From NCBI RefSeq assembly GCF_030532715.1, contig NZ_JAUNKO010000007.1:62001-126000 (forward strand): 64,000 nt of DNA, given 5' to 3'. Every line of letters starts with the position of its first letter. Position 1 is the stretch's first letter. Under the pieces are notes generated by a model. That model saw only the letters and a program-made list of their open reading frames with translations, was not told the DNA's origin and searched no databases. Below, one piece after another: positions 8,829 through 18,135 of the stretch. A program made the position numbers and the translations under genes. The stretch comes from Corynebacterium sp. GTDB taxonomy: Bacteria > Actinomycetota > Actinomycetes > Mycobacteriales > Mycobacteriaceae.

Positions 8829-9899
8829 ATGACCAGCGCATCTCAAAGTTCTCGCCGTAGCTTGACCGACGCCCCGCTATTGGACGCCGCCGCTGGGCGT
8901 ACCCCATCCCGCACACCTGTGTGGTTTATGCGGCAAGCTGGGAGATCGCTGCCGGAATACCGGCGGGTGCGCGAAGGCATCCCCATGCTGGATTCTTGCT
9001 TGATGCCGGAGCTGGTCGCGGAGATCACCATGCAACCGGTCCGCCGGCACGACGTGGATGCCGCCATCCTGTTTTCGGATATTGTGGTCCCCTTAAAAGT
9101 CGCTGGCGTGGACCTTGATATTGTGCCGGGCCGCGGCCCCGTGGTGGCCAACCCTATTCGCTCCCTCGCAGACGTGGAAAACCTGCCGATCCTGGAATCG
9201 GAGGTGACGCAAGTAGCGGAAGCCATCGGGCTCATCCTTGGCGAGCTCACCTCCCAGCAGGCACTCATCGGTTTCGCCGGCGCCCCGTTTACGCTAGCGA
9301 GCTACCTCATTGAGGGCGGCCCCAGCAAAAACCACGAAGTGACCAAGGCGATGATGCATGCGGAGCCGCAGGCTTGGCACCGACTCATGGAGCGCCTTGT
9401 GCCCACCATTGTGCGCTTCCTGCGCGTGCAGATCGACGCGGGCATCGACGCGCTGCAATTGTTCGATTCCTGGGCGGGCTTCCTCAGCGAGCGGGATTAC
9501 CGGGAGCTCGTGTTGCCGTACTCCACCGAAATCTTTGCGGCGGTGAGCGACGTGCCGCGTATTCACTTCGGCGTGGGCACCGGGGAGCTATTGGGTGCGA
9601 TGAGCCAGGCCGGGTCGGAGGTAATGGGCGTGGATTGGCGCGTGCCGTTGGATAGCGCGGCGTCGAGAATTGCGGAGTATTCGGGGCCGAAGGTGCTGCA
9701 GGGCAACCTTGACCCAGCGGTGTTGTTTGCGGGAAGCGCTGTGATCGCCCGAGAAGTGAGTCGCATTCGGCGCGAGGCGGAGGACGCGATTGCGGCGGGC
9801 GATGCGCGAGGGCATATCTTTAACCTGGGCCACGGGGTTCTTCCGCACACAGATCCGCAGGCCATTACGGACGCCGTGTCCGTCATTCATTCTTCTTAA
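8829..9899 (+). CDS. hemE: uroporphyrinogen decarboxylase
   Basis: It decarboxylates uroporphyrinogen III to coproporphyrinogen III. The 356 residues from ATG 8829 include the substrate-binding FMRQAGRSLPEYR (33-45), AAILFSDIVVPL and the C-terminal FNLGHGVLP. In-frame ATGs at 8793 and 8817 would add 12 or 4 residues; none has a good ribosome site, and 8829 gives the normal family N-terminus. The 98-bp gap before it contains CACCCT...AGGGTG arms (8756-8784). Confidence 0.95.
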   Translation: MTSASQSSRRSLTDAPLLDAAAGRTPSRTPVWFMRQAGRSLPEYRRVREGIPMLDSCLMPELVAEITMQPVRRHDVDAAILFSDIVVPLKVAGVDLDIVPGRGPVVANPIRSLADVENLPILESEVTQVAEAIGLILGELTSQQALIGFAGAPFTLASYLIEGGPSKNHEVTKAMMHAEPQAWHRLMERLVPTIVRFLRVQIDAGIDALQLFDSWAGFLSERDYRELVLPYSTEIFAAVSDVPRIHFGVGTGELLGAMSQAGSEVMGVDWRVPLDSAASRIAEYSGPKVLQGNLDPAVLFAGSAVIAREVSRIRREAEDAIAAGDARGHIFNLGHGVLPHTDPQAITDAVSVIHSS

Positions 9900-9914
9900 T
9901 GCGAGGAGCTACCC

Positions 9915-11273
9915 ATGCGATATGCCATCATCGGCGCAGGTTTGGCCGGGCTGGTCGCCGCCTACGAGATTCGTGCCCAAGACCCCGAGGCCGTCATCGA
10001 TGTGTTTGAGGCTACGGACCGCATTGGCGGAAAGTTGCGCACCGTGGCGTTTGAGGATGGCCCCACCGACATGGGCGCCGAGGCGTTTCTGGCGGTGCGC
10101 AAAGATGCCGTGGACTTTTTCGCCGGGTTGGGCTTGGCGGAGCACATTCGGCAGCCTTCGGGGTTGACGTCGCTGATTTACGCGGGCGGGCAGCTGCACC
10201 CCATGCCGCACGCCACGGTGATGGGCGTGCCGGCCTCCGCAGCCGCCGTGGGCGACCTCGTGAGCGCAGACACGAAGGCGCGTATCGACGCCGAGCCCAC
10301 CACCGACCCCATCGACTGGCAGGTCGGCGGGGATACCAGCCTTGGGGAGTTGGTGACCAGCCGTTACGGCCAGGAAGTCACCGATCGCCTTGTGTCCGCC
10401 CTCCTGGGTGGCGTGTATTCCTGCCTCGCCGACGATTTGGGTGTGCGGGCCACGGTGCCCCACTTGGCGCAAGCCTTGGATGCGTTGGCTACCGCCGGGG
10501 AGCCGGTGACGCTGTCGGCGGCGGTGGGCAAGCTGTTGGCGGCCCGCCCGAAGCCTAGTGGCAAGGCAGTGTTCGGCGCGTTCGACGGTGGGTACGCGCA
10601 ATTGTACGAAGCGCTCGCGGAGCAATCCGGTGCCGCGATCCATATTGACGCGTTCGTATCATCGCTCAAGACCTACTTGCAGGACTATGACCGCATCTTG
10701 GTAGCCACCCCCGCCCCCACGGCTGCGGTGCTGTTGCAGGAGGTCGCGCCGGCGGCGGCGACAGCCGCGAAGCAGGTGGAGCTGGCCAGCTCGGTGGTGG
10801 TGGGCCTGAAGTTCGATTCCGACGCCGGCTTGCCGGAAAACTCCGGGGTGCTGGTGGCGGCGGACGCCACCGACGTGCGGGCGAAGGCGTTTACGTTTTC
10901 CTCCCGCAAGTGGCCCCACCTCGGCGCGCGCGGCGGGGCGTTGGTGCGAGTATCCTTCGGTAGGTTCGGGGACACCTCCATGCTGCAGGTTGCAGAGGAC
11001 GAACTCGTGGATACCGCCTTGGACGACCTGTACACCGTTACGGGTTTCGACGGTCGCGCCGCCGGCCTTTCCGAAATATACGTGCAACCCTGGTACGGTG
11101 GCCTGCCGCGCTATGACGAGCGCCATGGTGACATCGTGGCCGAGGTGCGTGCCGCGATTGCAACGGTGCCGAACGTGGAGGTGGCGGGCGCCTGGGTGGA
11201 TGGTGTTGGGGTACCCAACGTCATCGCCGGCGCCCGAGCCGCCGCTCGCCGCCTCGCAGAATCCGCTACCTAG
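9915..11273 (+). CDS. hemY: coproporphyrinogen III / protoporphyrinogen oxidase (FAD)
   Basis: An N-terminal FAD-binding [12 protein letters not shown] (7-18) and the amine-oxidase-like fold over 452 residues fit HemY/CgoX. In Gram-positive bacteria this enzyme oxidises coproporphyrinogen III to coproporphyrin III in the coproporphyrin-dependent heme route (established for Actinobacteria). The C-terminal [20 protein letters not shown] is typical. It follows hemE by 15 bp. The partner genes for iron insertion and final decarboxylation (cpfC, chdC) are not in the window. Confidence 0.94.
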   Translation: MRYAIIGAGLAGLVAAYEIRAQDPEAVIDVFEATDRIGGKLRTVAFEDGPTDMGAEAFLAVRKDAVDFFAGLGLAEHIRQPSGLTSLIYAGGQLHPMPHATVMGVPASAAAVGDLVSADTKARIDAEPTTDPIDWQVGGDTSLGELVTSRYGQEVTDRLVSALLGGVYSCLADDLGVRATVPHLAQALDALATAGEPVTLSAAVGKLLAARPKPSGKAVFGAFDGGYAQLYEALAEQSGAAIHIDAFVSSLKTYLQDYDRILVATPAPTAAVLLQEVAPAAATAAKQVELASSVVVGLKFDSDAGLPENSGVLVAADATDVRAKAFTFSSRKWPHLGARGGALVRVSFGRFGDTSMLQVAEDELVDTALDDLYTVTGFDGRAAGLSEIYVQPWYGGLPRYDERHGDIVAEVRAAIATVPNVEVAGAWVDGVGVPNVIAGARAAARRLAESAT

Positions 11274-11276
11274 AAT
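11271..11276 (+). promoter_or_regulatory. putative -10 element of an internal hemL promoter
   Basis: TAGAAT overlaps the hemY stop codon and ends 7 nt before the hemL ATG at 11284. That spacing suits transcription starting at or next to the ATG, i.e. a leaderless mRNA as is common in corynebacteria. No clear -35 is visible. Confidence 0.45.
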
Positions 11277-11283
11277 GAGACCC

Positions 11284-12594
11284 ATGATTGCTTTCCCCAC
11301 CTCCGCACATACCCACCAATCCGCCGAAGTGTTCAATCGGGCGCGGGCCGTCACCCCGGGCGGCGTAAATTCGCCGGTTCGTGCTTTCGGCTCCGTGGGC
11401 GGCCAAGCCCGGGTTATCGCCCGCGCTGAAGGCAGCCGATTGTTCGACGTTGACGGCAACGAGTACGTAGACCTATTTTGCTCGTGGGGGCCGATGCTCA
11501 TGGGCAACGCGCACCCCGAAATCGTGGCGGCGGTTCGCGACGCCGCGTCGCGCGGCCTGTCCTACGGTGCCCCCACCGAAGCCGAGGTGGAATTGGCGGA
11601 GCTGGTGGTGCAGCGCACCAGTGTGGAAGAGGTTCGCCTAGTGAACTCCGGAACGGAGGCGACCATGTCCGCCGTGCGCCTCGCCCGCGGGTTCACGGGA
11701 CGACCAAAGATCGTGAAGTTTGCCGGCTGCTACCACGGGCATGTGGATTCGTTGCTGGTCAGTGCGGGTTCCGGGGTGGCTACCTATGCGCTGCCGGATT
11801 CTCCGGGGATCACTGGTGCCACAGCGCAGGACACCATCGTGGTGCCCTACAACGATTTGGATGCGGTGCGTGCCGTGTTCGCCGAACACCCGGATTCCAT
11901 TGCCGCGATTATTACCGAGGCGGCCGCCGGCAACATGGGCACGGTGGCCCCGGTGCCCGGTTTTAATGCCGCGCTCAAGGAAATCGCACACGCGCACGGC
12001 GCGCTGTTGATCCTCGATGAGGTGATGACGGGTTTCCGTACCTCCATTAACGGGTGGTTCGGTATTGACGGTGTTGCCGGGGACCTCACCACCTTTGGCA
12101 AAGTGATTTCCGGTGGGCTGCCGGCGGCGGCGTTTGGCGGGCGGCGCGACATCATGGAGCATCTTGCCCCGCAGGGACCGGTGTACCAGGCGGGCACGCT
12201 GTCCGGTAACCCGGTGGCGGTGGCGGCAGGGCTGGCCTCGTTGCGGTTGGCAACTCCCGAGGTGTACGCCGCCGTGGACCGGCATGCGGATACGCTTTCG
12301 GATTTGGTGAGCGCGGCGTTGACAAAGGTTGGGGTGGCGCACCACATTCAGCGCGCGGCGAATATGCTTTCGGTGCGTTTCGCGGAGGGCGAGGGGCGCA
12401 ACTTTGCGGACATGCAGGCGGCGGAAACCTTCCGTTTCGCCCCGTTCTTCCATAGCCTGTTGGATAACGGTGTGTTCGTATCCCCCTCGGTATTCGAAAC
12501 CTGGTTCGTTTCGAGCGCGCTCACGGATAGTGACTTTGAACGCATCGAAGCCGCTCTCGTTCCCGCCGCCAAAGCCGCCGCAAAGGAGCAATAA
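11284..12594 (+). CDS. hemL: glutamate-1-semialdehyde 2,1-aminomutase
   Basis: This PLP enzyme converts glutamate-1-semialdehyde to 5-aminolevulinate. The 436 residues open with the family block around [13 protein letters not shown] (20-32) and carry the PLP lysine K273 in [19 protein letters not shown] and GTLSGNP are also present. An alternative ATG at 11275 adds three residues, but the TAGAAT box ending at 11276 favours ATG 11284 as a leaderless start. The gene follows hemY and is directly followed by the phosphatase gene. Confidence 0.96.
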   Translation: MIAFPTSAHTHQSAEVFNRARAVTPGGVNSPVRAFGSVGGQARVIARAEGSRLFDVDGNEYVDLFCSWGPMLMGNAHPEIVAAVRDAASRGLSYGAPTEAEVELAELVVQRTSVEEVRLVNSGTEATMSAVRLARGFTGRPKIVKFAGCYHGHVDSLLVSAGSGVATYALPDSPGITGATAQDTIVVPYNDLDAVRAVFAEHPDSIAAIITEAAAGNMGTVAPVPGFNAALKEIAHAHGALLILDEVMTGFRTSINGWFGIDGVAGDLTTFGKVISGGLPAAAFGGRRDIMEHLAPQGPVYQAGTLSGNPVAVAAGLASLRLATPEVYAAVDRHADTLSDLVSAALTKVGVAHHIQRAANMLSVRFAEGEGRNFADMQAAETFRFAPFFHSLLDNGVFVSPSVFETWFVSSALTDSDFERIEAALVPAAKAAAKEQ

Positions 12595-13206
12595 ATGGTC
12601 CGTACAATCGTTCATTTGGTGCGCCACGGCGAGGTGTATAACCCGGAGAAGATTCTCTACGGACGAATCCCCGGTTACCACCTTTCCGCGCGCGGGCGCT
12701 CCCAGGCCGCCGCTACCGCCCGCTCGTTCGATGGTCACGATGTCGCCTACCTCGCGTCTTCCCCGCTACAGCGGACCCAGGAAACCGCCGAACCTTTCAG
12801 CGAAATCACCGGTTTAGAGGTACAGCTTGACCCGGATCTCCTCGAAGCCGGAAACCAATTCGAGGGCCTGCGCGTGCGGGGAGTGCGCTCCCAATTGTGG
12901 AACCCCAAATACTGGCCGCTGATGCTGGACCCCACGAAACCGAGTTGGGGTGAATCCTATGAGGAAATCCGCCGCCGCGTCATGGTGGCCGTCAAGCGCG
13001 CCCGCTTGCAAGCGGAAGGCCGTGAGGCGATTCTGATTACCCACCAGCTGCCCATCGTGTGTGTGCAACGCCACGTGCGCGGGCAATCTTTAGCGCACAA
13101 TCCGGGCGCGCGGCAGTGCGAACTGGCTAGCGTGAGCTCCGTGGTGTTCAACGGCACGAATATCGAGCGGTTGATCTATTCGGAACCCGCACGGAGGGTC
13201 GAATGA
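12595..13206 (+). CDS. histidine phosphatase (phosphoglycerate mutase-like)
   Basis: These 203 residues show the histidine phosphatase RHGE motif (R10-H11-G12-E13), SSPLQRTQETA (second phosphate-binding Arg) and the second histidine in ILITHQLPI. The substrate is unknown; the residues alone do not support true glycolytic mutase activity. The ATG directly follows the hemL stop with AAAGGAG as ribosome site, and the 3' end overlaps the thioredoxin-like gene by 4 bp. This position between hemL and the cytochrome c genes is conserved in Corynebacterium. Confidence 0.88.
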   Translation: MVRTIVHLVRHGEVYNPEKILYGRIPGYHLSARGRSQAAATARSFDGHDVAYLASSPLQRTQETAEPFSEITGLEVQLDPDLLEAGNQFEGLRVRGVRSQLWNPKYWPLMLDPTKPSWGESYEEIRRRVMVAVKRARLQAEGREAILITHQLPIVCVQRHVRGQSLAHNPGARQCELASVSSVVFNGTNIERLIYSEPARRVE

Positions 13207-13787
13207 GAATCGCAGCAGCTATTGCCGCCGCCGCGCTTTCCCTCGCCGGTTGCAGCGCCGACCAAACCGCAGGCCAGGACGCGGTGGCCATCGGGGGCAC
13301 GTGGACCTTTGTGTCCCCCGGTGGGAAAACGGAAATCACCTACCCACCTGAGGAGCGCAAACCCATCGCGCAATTCTCCGGGGAAAGCCTTGCGGACCCA
13401 GGCAACACTATCAAGCTGGAAGATTTCTCAGGCAAGGTCGTGGTAATCAACGCTTGGGGCCAGTGGTGCGCGCCGTGCCGCAGCGAATCCGACGATCTGC
13501 AGGAAGTCCATGAAGCCCTCGGCGACGACGGCACTGTACTGGGCATTAATGTCCGCGACTTCAACGCGGATGCCGCCCGCGATTTTGTCAACGACAATGG
13601 CATTACGTACCCCAGTTTGTACGACCCGCCGTTTAAGACCGCGGCGGCGATGGGTGGCGTGCCCGCCTCGGTGATCCCCACCACCATTGTGTTGGACAAA
13701 CAGCACCGTCCGGCCGCGGTGTTCCTGCGGGAGGTTACCGCCAAGGACCTGCTGGAAGTGACCAAACCGTTGGTGGAGGAGCAATAG
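13203..13787 (+). CDS. ResA/CcsX-like thioredoxin lipoprotein
   Basis: This 194-residue exported protein has a lipobox LSLAGC with C17 as the lipidation site, and a thioredoxin active site C89-A-P-C92 (GQWCAPCRSE). It probably keeps the apocytochrome c heme-binding cysteines reduced on the outer membrane face, receiving electrons from the CcdA product encoded next (family knowledge). It overlaps both neighbours by a few bases, consistent with co-translation. Confidence 0.9.
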   Translation: MRIAAAIAAAALSLAGCSADQTAGQDAVAIGGTWTFVSPGGKTEITYPPEERKPIAQFSGESLADPGNTIKLEDFSGKVVVINAWGQWCAPCRSESDDLQEVHEALGDDGTVLGINVRDFNADAARDFVNDNGITYPSLYDPPFKTAAAMGGVPASVIPTTIVLDKQHRPAAVFLREVTAKDLLEVTKPLVEEQ

Positions 13788-14563
13788 TGGCGGAGTACTT
13801 CGCCCAACTCGCAAGCAGCGGCCCGTTATTGTTCGGGCTGGGTGCCGCCATGCTCGCCGGCGTGGTGTCCTTTGCTAGTCCCTGCGTGATTCCGCTGGTG
13901 CCGGGCTACATGTCTTACTTGGCGAGCGTTGTCGGCGCCTCCGTGGATTTCGACGGCGCGCGCATGCGGGTTACCAGGAAGCGCCGCGTCGTCGGCGCCG
14001 CGCTGCTATTCGTCACTGGGTTTACCGTGGTGTTCGTGCTCGCCACCGCAACGGTATTCGGGGCGATTCGCGCGTTGACCATGAACGCGGACATCCTGCA
14101 ACGCGTGGGTGGGGTCATTACGATCCTTATGGGCCTCGTATTCCTCGGCGCCATCCCCCTGCTGCAAACCGAACGTAGGTTCCGCCCCCGCTTGGTCACT
14201 ACCTGGCTGGGCGCCCCGCTGCTCGGCGGGGTGTTTGCCCTCGGTTGGACGCCGTGCCTCGGCCCAACACTCGCCGCGATTATCTCCATTTCCGCAGGTA
14301 CACAGGGGGTGACCGCGGCCCGTGGGGTGGCGCTGATCGTGGCGTATTGCTTGGGGTTGGGCATTCCGTTCGTGTTGGCGGCTGTGGGTTCCGCGGGGGC
14401 GATGGGTACGGTGGGGTGGCTGGCGCGTCATTCCCGCACGCTGCAACGCATCGGCGGGGTCGCACTCATTTGCGTCGGCATCGCGTTGACCACGGGGCAG
14501 TGGGCCGTATTTATTTCGTGGGTACGCCAATGGACCCTCGAATACGGCGCCACACCAATTTAG
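13787..14563 (+). CDS. ccdA: cytochrome c biogenesis membrane protein CcdA
   Basis: This 258-residue integral membrane protein has about six helices and the paired cysteine motifs of the CcdA/DsbD family, FASPCVIPLVPGY and GWTPCLGP. It carries reducing equivalents from cytoplasmic thioredoxin across the membrane to the thioredoxin lipoprotein. The GTG start shares a base with the upstream stop codon. Confidence 0.92.
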   Translation: MAEYFAQLASSGPLLFGLGAAMLAGVVSFASPCVIPLVPGYMSYLASVVGASVDFDGARMRVTRKRRVVGAALLFVTGFTVVFVLATATVFGAIRALTMNADILQRVGGVITILMGLVFLGAIPLLQTERRFRPRLVTTWLGAPLLGGVFALGWTPCLGPTLAAIISISAGTQGVTAARGVALIVAYCLGLGIPFVLAAVGSAGAMGTVGWLARHSRTLQRIGGVALICVGIALTTGQWAVFISWVRQWTLEYGATPI

Positions 14564-14572
14564 GAGGAAAGT

Positions 14573-16135
14573 GTGCGATACATTCTGCAAGCATGGCGCT
14601 GGCTCACCAGCATGCGCACCGCGCTGGTGTTGCTGTTCCTGCTGGCCCTGGGGGCAATCCCAGGCGCATTGCTTCCGCAGCGATCCCTCAATGAATCCAA
14701 GGTGGCGGAATACATAGCCAATAACGGCAAAACCGCCGAGATTTACGACCAGCTGCAATTGTTCGATGTCTTCAGTTCCTCCTGGTTTACCGCCATCTAT
14801 GTTCTTCTGTTCGTGTCCCTGATCGGTTGCATTCTGCCCCGTACCTGGGAGCACTATCGCGCCATGAACACCCCACCGGTGCGCGCCCCCCGCCGCCTGG
14901 ACAGGCTGCCATTGCACGCCGAAGGTACGATCGACACCCCGATCCCGGAACTTACCGAACGCGCGACCGCCCTGCTGAAGGGGTGGAAAGTGGCCACCTA
15001 TAGCGCGGCGGAAGACAGGGATGGCGCGGCGTCGATAAGCGCGGAAAAGGGCTACGCCCGGGAGCTGTTTAATTTGGTGTTCCACCTGGGGTTGGTGGGA
15101 ATCCTCATCACCGTGGGCTGGGGCCGCCTCGTGTACTACGAAGGTCAAGTCATCGTGGTGGCGGGTGCGGAAAACTCGCAGTTCTGCAACACTGCGGTGG
15201 CGAACTTTGACTCCTTCCGTGCCGGCGCCCTCGTGGACGGTACCCAATTGCACCCGTTTTGCGTGGACGTGAAGGATTTCTCGGCCGAATACTTGCCGCA
15301 GGGGCAGGCCGCGCAATTTACCTCCAACGTCACGTGGACCCAGGACGTGTTTTCGGACCCGAGCACGTGGAAGCCGTACCAGCTGCAGGTCAACCACCCG
15401 TTGCGCATCGCTGGTGATCGTGTATACCTGCAAGGGCACGGTTTCGCCCCTCGTTTCACTGTCACCTGGCCGAACGGGGAAAAGCGCACGCATATGGTGC
15501 AATTCCGCCCCGATGACCCCACCTTTTTCCTTTCCTCCGGCGTGATGCGTTTCGACCCGCCCGCTGGCATGTACCCAGACCTGGTGGAGCGCCGCGAGCA
15601 ACAATTGGCTATTCAGGGGTTGTTCGCCCCCACTGCCTCCTGGTCCGGCGAAAACGGTGAACTTTTGGCGTCCGCGTTTCCCGCCATGCGCGACCCCGCC
15701 GTGGCTATCGACGTTTATCGGGGCGACGCCGGCTTGGACACCGGGCGTGGCCAGTCGCTGTTCAGTTTGGATCCCGCATTGGTGCACTCCGGGCAATTGC
15801 AAAAACTTGAGCGCGTGAATTTGGCGGTGGGGGAGTCCATCACCTTGGATGATGGCACCGAAATTCGTTTCGATGGTGCGAACGAGTTTGCCAACCTGCA
15901 GGTGAGTCACGATCCTACGCAGGGGTGGGTGCTGGTCACCGCGCTGGTCACGCTCGTTGGTGTGATCGGTTCGCTCAGCGTGAAACGCCGCCGCATCTGG
16001 GTGCGCATGTACCCCGTCGATGGGGGTACCCGCGTGGTTACCGCAGGGTTGGCACGCACCGATCGGGCGGGGTGGGGAGACGAGTACCACAAATTCCACC
16101 GCACCCTGCTAGGACTTCCGGAAGAACAAGAGTAG
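14573..16135 (+). CDS. resB: cytochrome c biogenesis protein ResB
   Basis: These 520 residues begin with two transmembrane segments after RWLTSMRTALVLL. A third lies near residue 165 (LVFHLGLVGILITVGWGRLVYY), then comes a long extracytoplasmic domain and a final helix (TALVTLVGVIGSLS). This is the ResB/Ccs1 layout. With CcsB it forms the system II heme-handling and cytochrome c synthetase complex. The GTG start has GGAGGAAA before it. It lies in the operon between ccdA and ccsB. Confidence 0.93.
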   Translation: MRYILQAWRWLTSMRTALVLLFLLALGAIPGALLPQRSLNESKVAEYIANNGKTAEIYDQLQLFDVFSSSWFTAIYVLLFVSLIGCILPRTWEHYRAMNTPPVRAPRRLDRLPLHAEGTIDTPIPELTERATALLKGWKVATYSAAEDRDGAASISAEKGYARELFNLVFHLGLVGILITVGWGRLVYYEGQVIVVAGAENSQFCNTAVANFDSFRAGALVDGTQLHPFCVDVKDFSAEYLPQGQAAQFTSNVTWTQDVFSDPSTWKPYQLQVNHPLRIAGDRVYLQGHGFAPRFTVTWPNGEKRTHMVQFRPDDPTFFLSSGVMRFDPPAGMYPDLVERREQQLAIQGLFAPTASWSGENGELLASAFPAMRDPAVAIDVYRGDAGLDTGRGQSLFSLDPALVHSGQLQKLERVNLAVGESITLDDGTEIRFDGANEFANLQVSHDPTQGWVLVTALVTLVGVIGSLSVKRRRIWVRMYPVDGGTRVVTAGLARTDRAGWGDEYHKFHRTLLGLPEEQE

Positions 16136-16145
16136 GTTTTCCCAT

Positions 16146-17009
16146 ATGCTGATCAACCAGACGTACGCCAATTTCTCCGACCTGTCGTATCAAACGGCGG
16201 TACTGGTGTACACCTTCGCCTTGGTGATGTCCCTGGTGTTTTACATCCGCGAATCCGAGAAATTCGCGGGTATGGCGCAAACACTTGTGTGGTTAGGTTT
16301 GGCCTTCCATGCGGTATCCGTGGTCCTGCGTGGCATGTCCGCCGGGCGATTCCCCTGGGGCAACCTTTACGAATATGTTTCCGCAACCACGTTGATCGCC
16401 ATGGCGATCGCCGCAGCGGTGGTGCAGCGCAAAGACCTGCGCACCTTGTGGCCGTGGATTCTCACCCCTGTGCTGGCGTTGCTCTTCTATAACGGCACCG
16501 CACTGTATTCCGAATCTGCACCGGTGGTGCCGGCGCTGCGTTCCTTCTGGTTGCCGTTCCACGTGAGCGTGGTATCCATCGGCGCCGGCGTGGGGCTGCT
16601 GTCCGGCATGGCGTCGGTGACGTATATTCTGCGTGTCCACCAGCCGAAAGGTGAGGAACGCGGGTTCTTTGGCAAGGTTGCCAAACCGCTGCCCAGCGCG
16701 GACATGTTGGACAAGATCGCCTACCGCGCCGCTATCTGGGCGCTGCCCGTGTTCGGCTTGGGCATTGTGCTGGGCGCGCTGTGGGCCGAAGCCGCGTGGG
16801 GTCGGTTCTGGGGTTGGGATCCTAAGGAAACTGTCTCTTTTGTCACGTGGATTATGTACGCCGGCTATTTGCACGCGCGTTCCACCACGGGGTGGCGGGC
16901 TGAAAAATCCGCGTGGATTAATGTGGCGGCGTTTGTGACGATGGTGTTTAACCTTTTCTTTATCAATCAGGTGGTATCGGGTCTGCATTCCTATGCCGGA
17001 CTAAACTAG
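16146..17009 (+). CDS. ccsB: cytochrome c biogenesis protein CcsB/CcsA (heme handling)
   Basis: This 287-residue multi-spanning protein carries the tryptophan-rich WWD motif around residue 220 (WGRFWGWDPKETVSF), which presents heme on the outer face. GxWG-type and conserved His residues are also present. It partners ResB in system II cytochrome c maturation. It starts 10 bp after resB. Confidence 0.95.
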   Translation: MLINQTYANFSDLSYQTAVLVYTFALVMSLVFYIRESEKFAGMAQTLVWLGLAFHAVSVVLRGMSAGRFPWGNLYEYVSATTLIAMAIAAAVVQRKDLRTLWPWILTPVLALLFYNGTALYSESAPVVPALRSFWLPFHVSVVSIGAGVGLLSGMASVTYILRVHQPKGEERGFFGKVAKPLPSADMLDKIAYRAAIWALPVFGLGIVLGALWAEAAWGRFWGWDPKETVSFVTWIMYAGYLHARSTTGWRAEKSAWINVAAFVTMVFNLFFINQVVSGLHSYAGLN

Positions 17010-17014
17010 GACGC

Positions 17015-17794
17015 ATGTCTCAGTTTCATCGGGTGTGCCGCGAGATATTCCTACCGGATATCCCAGCGGAGGCTTCGGCGCAGGAACGGTGGGAACGCCG
17101 CGCCGAAGGCCCAATGCTGCTGCTTTCCATAGTATTTTTGGGCTTTTATGTGTGGTCTTCGCTCGCCATGGGGAGCGCACACATTGCCGAAATCGGCCTA
17201 TGGATCATTTGGGGCATGTTTGTGGCGGATTATTTAGTGCGGCTGCTCCTCGCAGAACGCAAGTTGCGTTGGTTTTTCCGGCACCCGCACGAGCTACTTC
17301 TCGTGGCGTTGCCGATGTTCCGGCCGCTGCGCATCCTGCGATTGGTGAGTATCCTGCTGGTGTTCCAGCGTTTTGCCGCCGCAAACATCCATGTGACTGT
17401 GGCGGTGTATACCGTGGTGACCACCAGTTTGATCCTGCTCATCGGATCGGTCACGTTATACGGGGCGGAGCGCAACGTGCCCGGCTCGGCGGTGCATACC
17501 TATTGGGATGCGTTGTGGTGGTCGGTGGTCACCGTCACCACTGTGGGTTATGGGGATATCGCGCCGGTGACCATGGAGGGTCGCGTCGCGGCCGGGTTGC
17601 TCATGATTGGCGGGATTGCCTTAGTTGGTGTTGTGACGGCTTCAGCTGTTTCTTGGCTGGCGCGACAAATACAAGAGTTTGAAGAACAAGAAAATACGAT
17701 GGATGTGGCTATCGTTGACGAATTGCAAAAACTGCGGCGAGAAACCGCAGCTTTACGTGAAGAGGTAGCCCAGCTGAGACAGCGCAGCGATTAA
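17015..17794 (+). CDS. voltage-gated-like potassium channel
   Basis: This 259-residue protein has a K+ selectivity filter TVTTVGYGDIAP around residue 175 and an S4-like segment RPLRILRLVSILLVFQR with spaced arginines. Further helices fit a six-segment Kv-type layout, and a heptad-like C-terminal tail (DELQKLRRETAALREEVAQL) suggests a tetramerising coiled coil. The start has AGGAC before the ATG and lies 5 bp after ccsB, so it is probably the last gene of the operon. Its 3' end overlaps the convergent small gene by 4 bp. Confidence 0.88.
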   Translation: MSQFHRVCREIFLPDIPAEASAQERWERRAEGPMLLLSIVFLGFYVWSSLAMGSAHIAEIGLWIIWGMFVADYLVRLLLAERKLRWFFRHPHELLLVALPMFRPLRILRLVSILLVFQRFAAANIHVTVAVYTVVTTSLILLIGSVTLYGAERNVPGSAVHTYWDALWWSVVTVTTVGYGDIAPVTMEGRVAAGLLMIGGIALVGVVTASAVSWLARQIQEFEEQENTMDVAIVDELQKLRRETAALREEVAQLRQRSD

Positions 17795-18006
17795 ACGAAA
17801 TCGACAATGCGGGCTTTACCATCTTGATCTTTAATGATGACATTTGAGCCTGCCGCAACTGCATTATCCACGTACGAAGCGATCCGCAGCAGCCGCAGCA
17901 AAGCACCAGTACGGTGCGTACCATCACGCTTTGCGATGGTACCAATCATGTCTACTAACTCAACGGGCATGTTCACGGTGACGCGTGTTTGTGCAGTGTT
18001 GGACAT
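17791..18006 (-). CDS. small ribbon-helix-helix-like protein
   Basis: These 71 residues read TRVTVNMPVELVDMIGTIAKRDGTHRTGALLRLL, i.e. a short beta strand followed by two helices, as in ribbon-helix-helix DNA-binding proteins. The C-terminus is a short strand-rich tail (NVIIKDQDGKARIVDFV). GAGAGGA lies 8 nt before the ATG. It is divergent from rmlB and may bind the palindrome in that gap, but this is inference. No toxin-like partner is adjacent, so an antitoxin role is unsupported. Confidence 0.65.
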   Translation of the reverse strand: MSNTAQTRVTVNMPVELVDMIGTIAKRDGTHRTGALLRLLRIASYVDNAVAAGSNVIIKDQDGKARIVDFV

Positions 18007-18095
18007 GTGCTGATCCTCTCTCTGTCGGTGGCAGTAAGTCTACTTATCCACTGCGCGTATCAACAGTCCCAATTTTATTTGTACATAACTGATCT

Positions 18096-18113
18096 ATTTC
18101 GAAACAGCGAAAT
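18096..18113. promoter_or_regulatory. perfect inverted repeat in the rmlB promoter region
   Basis: ATTTCG and CGAAAT flank a 6-bp spacer, 10 bp upstream of a putative -10 box TACGAT (18123-18128). It lies in the divergent gap between the ribbon-helix-helix-like gene and rmlB. The size and symmetry suit a dimeric regulator. Confidence 0.45.
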
Positions 18114-18135
18114 AAAGCTCGGTACGATGGACGCT

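Noticed and set aside
13203..13787. Periplasmic alkyl hydroperoxide or DsbA-type oxidase
   Set aside because: The CxxC context, lipobox and adjacency to ccdA/resB fit the ResA/CcsX reductant role much better.
14006..16099. 697-codon antisense frame across ccdA/resB
   Set aside because: Shadow of high-GC coding sequence; the sense genes are well-recognised cytochrome c biogenesis proteins.
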